A model generated the notes under the pieces. It was given only the letters and a program-made list of their open reading frames with translations, made no database searches and was not told where the DNA came from. Source: an uncultured Christensenella sp. (GTDB taxonomy: Bacteria; Bacillota; Clostridia; Christensenellales; Borkfalkiaceae). Taken from it: DNA of 14,441 bases. This document shows, in pieces, positions 1 through 6,503 of this stretch. Position numbers and translations under genes: made by a program. Location: NCBI GenBank assembly GCA_910577875.1, contig CAJTNY010000030.1, positions 1 through 14,441 of the forward strand. The letters are read 5' to 3'. Each line of letters opens with the position of its first letter. The stretch's first letter is position 1.

Positions 1-196
1 AAAACTATTTTGTACGACAAATAGGAAGGAAATGGGCGAATTTTCGTTTTGAAAAAGATTGCGCACTTATAATATGTAAAAACTGTTAAATTTCAATTTG
101 ACGTGCAGTGAAGTCAGTCAAGCTGTTCGGCAATAAAGATACGCGGCCGCGGCGACACGCCGCTAAATTTCAATTTAGCGTTCTATTATTAAAATA
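1..196. other. Gene-free leader region with two related small hairpins
   Basis: I see no convincing gene here. The first 24 bases can be read in frame 1 as seven codons and a TAG stop, which could be the tail of an upstream gene, but this cannot be shown from so little. Two hairpins share the 13-base core TAAATTTCAATTT (87-99 and 164-176). The one at 161-180 is a perfect 8-bp stem with a TTCA loop; the one at 84-103 has the same shape with two G-T pairs. A GC-rich 5-bp stem (149-153 with 159-163) overlaps the second. TATAAT at 68-73 is a good -10 box but has no -35 at normal spacing. A small RNA ending at the terminator downstream is possible but unproven. Confidence 0.4.
84..180. repeat. Pair of TTCA-loop hairpins sharing a 13-bp direct repeat
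   Basis: TAAATTTCAATTT occurs at 87-99 and again at 164-176, each copy at the centre of a short inverted repeat with the same TTCA loop. The arms outside the core differ by compensating or wobble changes (GTT/GAC against CGC/GCG), which suggests that the hairpin shape is kept. The pair could be the ends of a miniature interspersed element or a REP-like intergenic repeat. Only two copies are visible, so the family assignment is inference. Confidence 0.4.
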
Positions 197-244
197 TAGC
201 CCACAACACTTCTCTTGCGAAGTGTTGTGGGCTAATTATTTGTT
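197..244 (+). terminator. Strong intrinsic terminator upstream of the phosphate operon
   Basis: A perfect 16-bp stem (197-212 with 219-234) encloses a 6-base loop and is followed by the T-rich stretch ATTATTTGTTT. It would end transcription coming from the left and insulate the phoP promoter. The left flank is A/T-rich as well, so it may act in both directions. No gene in the preceding 170 bases clearly owns it. Confidence 0.8.
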
Positions 245-311
245 TACGTTGGAAATTTCCTATAAAATTCATCCTTTTGAGTTTTGTTTTTTATGTTGAC
301 TAAATTTCTGT

Positions 312-350
312 TTTACATTTTTATTACAATTTTTAAAGTTATTTATTACA
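312..350 (+). promoter_or_regulatory. Putative PhoP-box array (11-bp phased TTACA repeats)
   Basis: TTTACA at 312-317, ATTACA at 323-328 and ATTACA at 345-350 begin exactly 11 and 22 bases apart; the phase position between the last two (334-339) is degenerate. Bacillus PhoP is known to bind direct repeats of TT(A/T/C)ACA at 11-bp spacing, often four copies lying about -60 to -20. Taking the extended -10 at 357-365, these boxes fall in that interval and cover the -35 position. Together with the phoP-phoR-nptA genes behind it, this argues for phosphate-starvation activation and autoregulation. Binding itself is inferred. Confidence 0.65.
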
Positions 351-356
351 AAAATA

Positions 357-374
357 TGATAATATAGATATAGA
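357..374 (+). promoter_or_regulatory. Probable phoP -10 region (extended -10, no clear -35)
   Basis: TGATAATAT at 357-365 is an extended -10 (TG-N-TAATAT). The -35 position 17 bases upstream does not match consensus, as expected for an activator-dependent promoter. Transcription would start near 372, giving a leader of about 40 bases that holds a run of seven G (381-387), a run of seven T (397-403) and the Shine-Dalgarno site GAGGT (404-408). Confidence 0.5.
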
Positions 375-413
375 CAGCGAGGGGGGGAGACGTTAATTTT
401 TTTGAGGTAAATT

Positions 414-1055
414 ATGAAAGGCAAAGTGTTTATACTTGAAGATGATTTAAGTATTTGCGGTCTTGTTAAAGTCGCGTTGGAGATGAGCGGTCTTGAATTC
501 AAGTCGTTTTGTACTTTGAAATCGTTTACAGACGCTCTTTCCGAAGAACGTCCCGACGTTGCTTTACTCGATATAATGCTGCCGGACGGCAGCGGACTTG
601 ACGCACTTCGGAGTATAAAAAGCAAGTACCCCGAAGTGAGCTGTATTATGCTATCCGCTCTTTCCAAGGAAGAAGATAAAGTGAACGGACTGAATTCAGG
701 CGCGGACGATTATGTAGCTAAACCTTTTTCCGTTCTCGAACTGACGGCGAGAGTGAAGGCAAGACTAAGGAGCAGGAAACAGCAGGAAGTATTAAACGTT
801 TGCGGCATTACTCTCAATACCGAAACTTTTTCCTGTGAAATAAACGGAACGCCTGCTATGCTTAAAAGGAAGGAATTCGATTTATTGAAATATTTTATGC
901 TGAACGCAGGTAAAGTTTTACAGCGCGATAAGATTTTAACGGACGTATGGGGATATGATGCGGGCGAGACGAGGACACTCGACAATCACGTCGCGCGTCT
1001 GCGCAAATTCGGCGTAAATATAAAAACCGTATTCGGAATAGGTTACAAACTATAG
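414..1055 (+). CDS. phoP: Phosphate-type response regulator PhoP (OmpR/PhoB family)
   Basis: A 213-residue two-component regulator. Residues 1-118 form the receiver domain: acidic pair Asp10-Asp11, phospho-acceptor Asp53 in LLDIMLPD, Ser81 at the switch position and Lys103 in the AKP motif. Residues about 128-213 are an OmpR-type winged helix (LKRKEFDLLKYF; ending IKTVFGIGYKL). GAGGT five bases before the ATG supports the start. The partner kinase follows 44 bases downstream and a Na/Pi symporter after that, which together with the Pho-like boxes upstream points to the phosphate regulator rather than another OmpR paralogue. One oddity: the loop between the recognition helix (DNHVARLRK) and the wing is about eight residues shorter than usual, so the protein is short for a PhoP. 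The family is certain; the PhoP role is likely. Confidence 0.85.
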   Translation: MKGKVFILEDDLSICGLVKVALEMSGLEFKSFCTLKSFTDALSEERPDVALLDIMLPDGSGLDALRSIKSKYPEVSCIMLSALSKEEDKVNGLNSGADDYVAKPFSVLELTARVKARLRSRKQQEVLNVCGITLNTETFSCEINGTPAMLKRKEFDLLKYFMLNAGKVLQRDKILTDVWGYDAGETRTLDNHVARLRKFGVNIKTVFGIGYKL

Positions 1056-1099
1056 TTAACAGGCAATAACTGACTTATGAAAATTAAGGGAGTTCTTTT

Positions 1100-2440
1100 A
1101 TGAAATGGCGGATATGGTTTTTATCGCTGGGAATAACGCTTGTTTGCGTATTGATTTTTACTTTCGCGGCGACGCAGGTTTATTACCGTTCCTCGATTAA
1201 CGACAGCAAAAATTATTTGAGGGTATATATGAACGGGTTTAGCGGAGAATATCCTTTAAACGCGGAAGGAGCGAAAGAGTTTTCCGAAAAACTTAACGGC
1301 GCGCGCGTCACGTTTATGGACGGACAGGGAAACGTGCTGGCCGACAGTCTTGCGGACGGAGGAATGGGAAATCATGCCGACAGGTCGGAGGTTACAGACG
1401 CAATACTTCACGGCGAGGGTTTTGCGGTGCGCGGGAGTTCGACCCTCGGGAAAAATATGGCGTATTACTGTAAGAGTTTCGATGGCGGATTATTAGTGCG
1501 TATTGCATTGTTTACCGATTCGGATTGGAAAATATTCGCGAACACGCTTCCTACGCTTTTGGAATTTTCGGCAATAATAATTGCTTTGTGTGCGATTATC
1601 GCGTTTATTTCGACATATTTTATTATTACTCCCGTGAAAAAACTTGCGGAGGACGCGGCGGCAAATTCGAAAGTTGTAAGTAAATATTCAGAGCTTAGAC
1701 CCGTAGCCGAAATTCTCAACGAACGTAACCGCGACATAAAAAGACAGTTGGATGAAATAAACAAAGAAAAAGAACTTGCCGAAAAAGCACGCGCTTCGAA
1801 AGACGAATTTATCTCCAACGTTACGCACGAAATGAATACCCCTCTTACATCGATTCACGGATACGCCGAACTTCTGGAAGCGGGAGGAATGTCTTCGGAA
1901 CAGCAAAAAACTGCGTATAAAACTATTTTGAATCAGAGCGAAAGACTGACGAATCTGATAGCCTGTATTATAAATTACAGCGAAATAGACAGTGACGGAT
2001 TGCCGTCATACGAAGTCGATTTTTCGGCGCTCGCAAAGGAGATGTTGTGCGCGCTGAAGCCGGAGGCGGACAAAAGGAATATTTCGATAGCGGAGAGGAT
2101 AGACGGAGGAGTTATAATTATGAGCCGTCACGAGCGGCTTAGCGAAATTTTCGGTAATCTCGTGCGCAACGCGATAAAATACAATAAGGAAGGCGGAAGC
2201 ATTACAGTGACGCTTAACAGTCGAGAACTTACCGTGGAGGATACCGGAATAGGCGTTGCGCCGGAAAATTTGGACAAAGTATTTTCAAGATTTTTTACGG
2301 TGGATAAATCTCATAACGGCAAAAACGGCGGATTCGGACTCGGCCTTGCCGTGGCAAAAAAAATATGCGTTAAATCGGGCTGGGAAATAAGCGTTGAGAG
2401 CGTTCTCGGCAAAGGCAGTAAATTCAAGGTGAAATTTTAG
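1100..2440 (+). CDS. phoR: Sensor histidine kinase PhoR
   Basis: A 446-residue membrane sensor kinase. TM1 covers residues about 5-25, an extracytoplasmic sensor region about 26-150, and TM2 about 152-176. The sensor region carries DGQGNVLADS and NHADRSEV followed by a TLGKNMAYY segment, a pattern I associate with PhoR-type sensors of Firmicutes. A helical linker (about 200-232) leads to the dimerisation domain with His243 in NVTHEMNTPL, then the ATP-binding domain: N box with Asn357, G1 DTGIG (381-385), F box FSRFF (395-399), G2 GGFGLGLA (410-417). AAGGGAG lies about nine bases before the ATG. It should phosphorylate PhoP when phosphate is low. It sits between phoP and nptA in one operon, and its stop is two bases before the nptA start. 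Confidence 0.88.
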   Translation: MKWRIWFLSLGITLVCVLIFTFAATQVYYRSSINDSKNYLRVYMNGFSGEYPLNAEGAKEFSEKLNGARVTFMDGQGNVLADSLADGGMGNHADRSEVTDAILHGEGFAVRGSSTLGKNMAYYCKSFDGGLLVRIALFTDSDWKIFANTLPTLLEFSAIIIALCAIIAFISTYFIITPVKKLAEDAAANSKVVSKYSELRPVAEILNERNRDIKRQLDEINKEKELAEKARASKDEFISNVTHEMNTPLTSIHGYAELLEAGGMSSEQQKTAYKTILNQSERLTNLIACIINYSEIDSDGLPSYEVDFSALAKEMLCALKPEADKRNISIAERIDGGVIIMSRHERLSEIFGNLVRNAIKYNKEGGSITVTLNSRELTVEDTGIGVAPENLDKVFSRFFTVDKSHNGKNGGFGLGLAVAKKICVKSGWEISVESVLGKGSKFKVKF

Positions 2441-2442
2441 AT

Positions 2443-4113
2443 ATGGATGCAAAAACTATTGCGACTTCTATCCTGACATTAATAGCAGGCGTCGGCGTGT
2501 TCCTGATAGCCTGCACTATGATGAGTTCGAATTTAGAGTCGCTCGGCAGTAAAAAACTCAAGGCGTTGTTCGCTAAGACTTCCAAAAGCAAACTCGTGGG
2601 GGTGGGCGTAGGTACTGTAACGACTGCGGCTATACAGAGTTCGAGCGCTACAACGGTTATGGTTATAGGTTTTGTAAACGCGGGAGTTATGTCGCTTACA
2701 CAGGCCGCGACGGTTATATTCGGCGCCAACATAGGCACCACCATAACGGGTCAGATAGTAGCACTCGGTATGTTTGGCGGGAATATGATATCGACTTCGG
2801 TAATATTCGCCGCATTTGCGGGTTTCGGCGCGTTTATACTTGCATTTGCAAAAAGGGATAATCTCCGTAAGTCGGGAGGGATTATGGCGGGATTCGGAAT
2901 GATTTTCGTAGGACTTTCGTTGATGAGCGGTTCTATGGAGACTTTCGCTAAGTCCGCAGAGCTTAAAAATTTTCTCGCGGTAATTAACAATCCTTTTTTA
3001 TTGGTTCTTTTAGGCGCGCTCCTGACCGCGGTCATACAGAGTTCGTCCGTGATGACTTCGATAGCCATTACTATGGTGGTATCGGGACTTATTAATTTGA
3101 ATCAGGGCATTTATATTACTATGGGTTCGAACGTCGGAACGTGTATAACCGCGCTGATTGCAGGGCTCACGAGCGGTACTAATGCAAAACGAACGGCACT
3201 TATGCACGTCGTATTCAACGTGAGCGGCGTTATGGTTTTTATGATAGTCGGTTTGTTTTTACAAATAGGAGGAATTAATTTCGGATATTTGTTTGAAAAA
3301 ATGATACCGTCCGCTCCTCAGACTCAGCTTGCTATGTTCCATACGGTTTTTAACGTCGTAACCGTTATAATAGTATTACCGCTTACAGGACTGCTTGTTA
3401 AACTCGTTACCAAAATCATTCCCGACAAAAAGAAGCGCAAGGAGGGTGACGGCCCGCATCTTTACTTTATAGACGACCATATGTTAACGACGCCGCCTAT
3501 CGCCGTACAGCAGATTAAGAATGAAATACTGAATATGGCGGAAATAGCTTTTTTAAACTTTAACGCGTCTTGTGAAATCATATGCAAGCTTGATTTTACA
3601 GGTGCGGAAAAATTCAGAGCTAACGAAAAAGAATTGAATTTTCTCAATAAAGAACTCGGACGGTTTATAGTGAGATTACTTAAAACGAAACTCGGCGAAA
3701 AGGACCGTATATATCTCGCCACGGCGATACGCTCGGTATCGGATTTGGAACGGATAGGAGATTACGCCGAAAATATAGTCGAATATGCGGAAAAATTAAA
3801 ATCGTCGGAACAGAGTTTTTCTGAAAAAGCATTGGCTGAAATCGGGGAGTTGAAAGCCCTTATATCGAAACTTTACGATTGCGTAAAAAGAACTTACGGC
3901 GAACTCGACTTAAAAGCGTTTAATGAAGCGCTGAAAACCGAAAATACAATCGACAGAGTTACACGTAAAATGGCGGAGAACCATATAAGCCGTCTGTCTT
4001 ACGGTGTTTGTACCGTCGAAACAAGCGCGCAGTTTCTGTCGTTTACATCGAATACCGAACGTATCGCGGACCACTTTATAAACGTTGCGAAGACGATAAA
4101 AGAATATGCGTAA
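2443..4113 (+). CDS. nptA: Na+/phosphate symporter with C-terminal PhoU-like domain
   Basis: A 556-residue protein of the Na/Pi-cotransporter II family. The membrane part (about 1-325) holds the two inverted repeats of the family, each with a QSSS motif (65-68 and 199-202) followed by a substrate-site loop (GANIGTT 94-100; GSNVGTC 228-234). After a basic linker (KKKRKE, about 329-334) comes a helical PhoU-like domain (about 350-556) with the paired signatures DLERIGDYAENI (434-445) and TERIADHF near the end. PhoU domains in other systems couple phosphate uptake to PhoR signalling, so the tail may report transport state to the kinase; that is inference. The start lies two bases after the phoR stop, with AAGGTG inside the phoR end as ribosome site, so translation is probably coupled. 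A convergent terminator follows. Proposed role: phosphate import driven by sodium. Confidence 0.9.
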   Translation: MDAKTIATSILTLIAGVGVFLIACTMMSSNLESLGSKKLKALFAKTSKSKLVGVGVGTVTTAAIQSSSATTVMVIGFVNAGVMSLTQAATVIFGANIGTTITGQIVALGMFGGNMISTSVIFAAFAGFGAFILAFAKRDNLRKSGGIMAGFGMIFVGLSLMSGSMETFAKSAELKNFLAVINNPFLLVLLGALLTAVIQSSSVMTSIAITMVVSGLINLNQGIYITMGSNVGTCITALIAGLTSGTNAKRTALMHVVFNVSGVMVFMIVGLFLQIGGINFGYLFEKMIPSAPQTQLAMFHTVFNVVTVIIVLPLTGLLVKLVTKIIPDKKKRKEGDGPHLYFIDDHMLTTPPIAVQQIKNEILNMAEIAFLNFNASCEIICKLDFTGAEKFRANEKELNFLNKELGRFIVRLLKTKLGEKDRIYLATAIRSVSDLERIGDYAENIVEYAEKLKSSEQSFSEKALAEIGELKALISKLYDCVKRTYGELDLKAFNEALKTENTIDRVTRKMAENHISRLSYGVCTVETSAQFLSFTSNTERIADHFINVAKTIKEYA

Positions 4114-4117
4114 AATT

Positions 4118-4160
4118 AATCAGCGGAGACGACGTATAGGTCGTCTCCGCTGATTTTACT
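4118..4160. terminator. Bidirectional terminator between nptA and ktrA
   Basis: A perfect 16-bp stem (4118-4133 with 4140-4155) with the 6-base loop GTATAG starts four bases after the nptA stop and ends ten bases before the ktrA stop on the other strand. A/T-rich flanks on both sides give a T-rich tail in either direction, so one hairpin can end both convergent operons. Confidence 0.9.
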
Positions 4161-4165
4161 GCCGT

Positions 4166-4864
4166 TTAATAGTTATTGCGTTTAGCCTTTTTAGCTTTTA
4201 ACTTTGCTTTTTGCAGATTTTTGTTTGTAAAAGAAAGTATTTTTTCGGTTGAACCGAAAGCGAGGATGTGGTCGCCGTCTTCGAAAACGTAAGAAGGCTT
4301 AGGGGACGGGACTATGTTTTTGCCTTTTTTTATCAAAAGTACATTAAGTCCGTATTTGCCTCTGGGGTTTTCGTCTACGAGCGTCCTGCCGTGCCAGCTT
4401 TCGGGTATCGCTATTTCGAATATGGAATATTCAGAGTCTATTTCGATATAATCGTATACATTTTCGGAATTGAGTTTTACCGCGAGTTTTTCCGCAATAT
4501 CGTGGTTGGGGTAAACGACCTCGTCGGCGCCTACGCGGAATAAAAATTTACGTTGTATTTCCGTGTCTGCGCGGGAAACAACCCATTTCGCGCCTAAGTC
4601 TTTTAAAATAGAAGTAATTTCGAGCGAGGACTGGAAGTCGTCGCTTATTGCTACGACACAGGCGTCGAAAGAGGGGATGTCCATCGCTTTAAGGTTGTCC
4701 TCGTTCATACAGTTGGCAATTAAAGCGTTGTTGTATTTCGGAGCAAGGGCGTTTATCAAATCTTCGTCTTTATCGACTATCATTACGTCGTCGCCCATAT
4801 TTATAAGTTTTTCTCCGAGCGTTTGTCCGAACTTGCCCATACCTATAAGTAAAATAGATTTCAT
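4166..4864 (-). CDS. ktrA: K+ uptake regulatory subunit KtrA/TrkA (RCK domain)
   Basis: A 232-residue cytoplasmic gating subunit of the KtrAB/Trk potassium system. The N-terminal RCK_N Rossmann domain shows GMGKFG (8-13) and an acidic residue after strand 2 (VMIVDKDED, Asp31), the site that contacts nucleotide ribose; KtrA proteins bind ATP/ADP or NAD(H). A smaller RCK_C domain follows at about 145-215, the region that binds c-di-AMP in known KtrA/KtrC proteins. The last ~18 residues are a lysine-rich tail. Length is close to KtrA (about 220) and half of tandem TrkA of E. coli. It lies 22 bases downstream of ktrB on the same strand with a good AAGGAGA site seven bases before the ATG, so the two genes form an operon. 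The choice between KtrA and single-domain TrkA is nomenclature. Confidence 0.88.
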   Translation of the reverse strand: MKSILLIGMGKFGQTLGEKLINMGDDVMIVDKDEDLINALAPKYNNALIANCMNEDNLKAMDIPSFDACVVAISDDFQSSLEITSILKDLGAKWVVSRADTEIQRKFLFRVGADEVVYPNHDIAEKLAVKLNSENVYDYIEIDSEYSIFEIAIPESWHGRTLVDENPRGKYGLNVLLIKKGKNIVPSPKPSYVFEDGDHILAFGSTEKILSFTNKNLQKAKLKAKKAKRNNY

Positions 4865-4886
4865 TTAAGTTCTCCTTTTTGAAGTG

Positions 4887-6233
4887 TCAGCCTATTAACA
4901 GAGAATCGACAGGCCTTCTTATTTCGGCGGCTGTTTTCTTTTCACCGAGCGCAAGCGCAAGAGTAAGAATTCCGACTCTGCCAGCGTACATCAAAAGTAT
5001 TATGATTATACTCGAAGCGGTGTTAAGTTCTGGCGTAAGCCCCATACTAAGACCCGCGTTGCTGAGCGCTGAAACCGTTTCGAAAAGTATGCGTTCGAAC
5101 GAAATATCCGGCTGTATCGTGCCGATAGCGAGAGTGGACACTACCACGCACATTAAAAAAGCCGCAAATATAGCGAGAGCCTGTGAAAGCAAAGAATAAT
5201 CTATGCGCCTTTTCCCTATGTTTATATCTCTTCTGCCGCGGAAAACCGCGAACATACCCGTCATTATTACGGCGAAAGTTCCGACCCTTATGCCGCCCGC
5301 GGTGGAACCCGAACCTCCGCCTATAAACATATATATTACTGTTAAAAGATAACCGCTGTCCGAAAGCGCAGAACAGTCCGTACTCGCAAAGCCCGCAGTA
5401 CGCGGGGTGACCGCGTCGAAAAACGAAGCTAACAGTCTTTGTCCGAAATTCATACCGTTATAGGTATCGCGTTCGAAAAGCATAAACAGCGCGGTGCCGA
5501 AAACTATTAAAATTAAGTTTACAATAAGCACTACTTTTGTGTTAAGCTGAAATTTTTTATAGTTGAATTTACAGTCTATAACGTCGCCCCATACGGCGAA
5601 ACCCAAACCGCCGAGAATTATGAGCGCGCAGAGGGTGATGGATACAAGCGGGTCCGTGACGTAAGCCGTCAGTGAAACGAAACCTCCGTTTTCGGCGGTG
5701 CCCATTAAATCGAAACCCGCGTTGCAGAACGCCGAAACGGAATGCCAGATTGAAAAATAAATTCCGTTTGCTGCGCCGAACTGAGGGATAAACCTTATCA
5801 TTAAAAGAAGTGCGCCTATTGTTTCGCAGAGTGCGGTGCCGATTACTATGCGTTTTAACAGCGTGCCTATCCCGTTGTATTTTCCCCCGGAATCGAGCAT
5901 AAATGCGTTTCGGCTGCTCGAACCCATTCCGTGTTTAAAAATCAGGAAAGCCGCGGACACAAGCGTCATAAATCCGAGACCGCTGAACTGAATCAGCAGG
6001 AGTATGACGAGCTGCCCGAACAGCGACCAGTGCAAAGCAATGTCATAAGGGGACAAGCCTGTTATGCAAACTGCCGAAGCCGCAGTAAACAACGCGTTTA
6101 TATAAGTTGTAGTTTGTCCGCTCCGAGTGGCGAAAGGAAGTATTAAAAGCACGCTTCCGAGTATGGTTCCCGCAAGATATAAAAGCGCGAGAAGCTGCCA
6201 TACGGACAATCTGATTTGTTTTTTGCGTTTCAT
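4887..6233 (-). CDS. ktrB: K+ uptake membrane subunit KtrB/TrkH
   Basis: A 448-residue ion-conducting subunit of the SKT (TrkH/KtrB/HKT) family. The four pore loops of the single-chain fourfold pore are visible with the selectivity glycine in each: AVCITGLS (54-61), SAFCNAGFD (167-175), AVTPRTAGFA (274-283) and SALSNAGLS (388-396). GGGSGSTAGGIR (305-316) is the conserved membrane-break segment that gates KtrB and TrkH. Length fits KtrB (about 445) better than TrkH (about 483). The ATG is the only plausible start: an in-frame TAA ends nine bases before it. No Shine-Dalgarno sequence is visible, which is unusual in this window. Transcription starts from a consensus promoter at 6375-6403, leaving a leader of about 135 bases with a 17-bp direct repeat. 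It works with KtrA, encoded just downstream. Confidence 0.88.
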   Translation of the reverse strand: MKRKKQIRLSVWQLLALLYLAGTILGSVLLILPFATRSGQTTTYINALFTAASAVCITGLSPYDIALHWSLFGQLVILLLIQFSGLGFMTLVSAAFLIFKHGMGSSSRNAFMLDSGGKYNGIGTLLKRIVIGTALCETIGALLLMIRFIPQFGAANGIYFSIWHSVSAFCNAGFDLMGTAENGGFVSLTAYVTDPLVSITLCALIILGGLGFAVWGDVIDCKFNYKKFQLNTKVVLIVNLILIVFGTALFMLFERDTYNGMNFGQRLLASFFDAVTPRTAGFASTDCSALSDSGYLLTVIYMFIGGGSGSTAGGIRVGTFAVIMTGMFAVFRGRRDINIGKRRIDYSLLSQALAIFAAFLMCVVVSTLAIGTIQPDISFERILFETVSALSNAGLSMGLTPELNTASSIIIILLMYAGRVGILTLALALGEKKTAAEIRRPVDSLLIG

Positions 6234-6368
6234 TTGGTTTTAAACACACGTGTGCGCAGGCTCTTTTGTGTTTGAATTCACTTGAACCGAAATAAATTTG
6301 TGCGTAGCTTCACTTGAACGGAAATTCACACATATGATGATTTTTCGGTTTGCGCAGACGTAAATAAC
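6234..6368 (-). promoter_or_regulatory. Long ktrB leader with paired 17-bp repeats
   Basis: Between the predicted start of transcription and the ktrB ATG lie two near-identical 17-bp direct repeats, 6277-6293 and 6309-6325 (16 of 17 identical, 32 bp apart, about three helical turns). Each holds the partial dyad TTCA-CT-TGAA. An 8-bp complementary pair (6285-6292 with 6343-6350) could loop out the stretch between them in RNA. A perfect 10-bp palindrome CACACGTGTG is at 6245-6254, about 12 bases before the start codon. I do not recognise a c-di-AMP (ydaO) riboswitch here. On the minus strand a frame starting at a GTG encodes up to 29 codons and ends at the TAA nine bases before ktrB, without a ribosome site of its own. 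Confidence 0.4.
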
Positions 6369-6374
6369 AGCCTA

Positions 6375-6403
6375 ATTATAAGTATTTGCAATTAAGTTGT
6401 CAA
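6375..6403 (-). promoter_or_regulatory. Consensus promoter of ktrBA
   Basis: On the minus strand TTGACA (6403-6398) and TATAAT (6380-6375) are both perfect and separated by exactly 17 bases. Transcription would begin near 6368 and run into ktrB. This is the strongest promoter match in the window, which suggests that control of ktrBA, if any, acts by repression or after initiation. Confidence 0.85.
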
Positions 6404-6442
6404 GTTTTCGCAGGGTCCGCTTTCATCTTTCACCTTTTTTGC

Positions 6443-6483
6443 ATACGGACGCATATTCTTTAACTACGGGGTAAACTCCGTAT
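6443..6483 (+). other. Competing hairpins just upstream of the glmM ribosome site
   Basis: CTCCGTA (6476-6482) can pair with TACGGGG (6465-6471; seven pairs, one G-U, TAAA loop). TCCGTAT (6477-6483) can instead pair with ATACGGA (6443-6449; seven perfect pairs). The two are mutually exclusive and end three to four bases before AAGGAGGT. This could modulate glmM translation. No clear + strand promoter is visible in 6404-6486, so the transcript start is unknown. Confidence 0.3.
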
Positions 6484-6486
6484 TCC

Positions 6487-6503
6487 AAGGAGGTGCGTTT
6501 ACG
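6487..6503 (+). promoter_or_regulatory. Ribosome binding site that fixes an ACG start for glmM
   Basis: AAGGAGGT at 6487-6494 is an eight-base match to the 16S rRNA 3' end. Counting from GGAGG, seven bases separate it from ACG at 6501-6503, the ideal distance. ACG stands exactly where GlmM proteins have their initiator Met, before GKYFGTDGFRG. No ATG, GTG or TTG occurs in this frame between the TAA at 6393 and GTG 6582. Confidence 0.75.

Noticed and set aside
143..150. A NotI site (GCGGCCGC) as sign of vector sequence
   Set aside because: It lies in sequence that contains the same hairpin core as the neighbouring stretch, with no polylinker or vector features around it.
108..299. A 63-codon + strand open frame starting at GTG
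   Set aside because: It runs straight through the terminator hairpin, has no ribosome site and its translation shows no domain or normal protein composition.
6234..6500. A c-di-AMP (ydaO-type) riboswitch before ktrB
   Set aside because: Such riboswitches often precede ktrAB genes, so I looked for its conserved G-rich core on the minus strand, but I could not find it.
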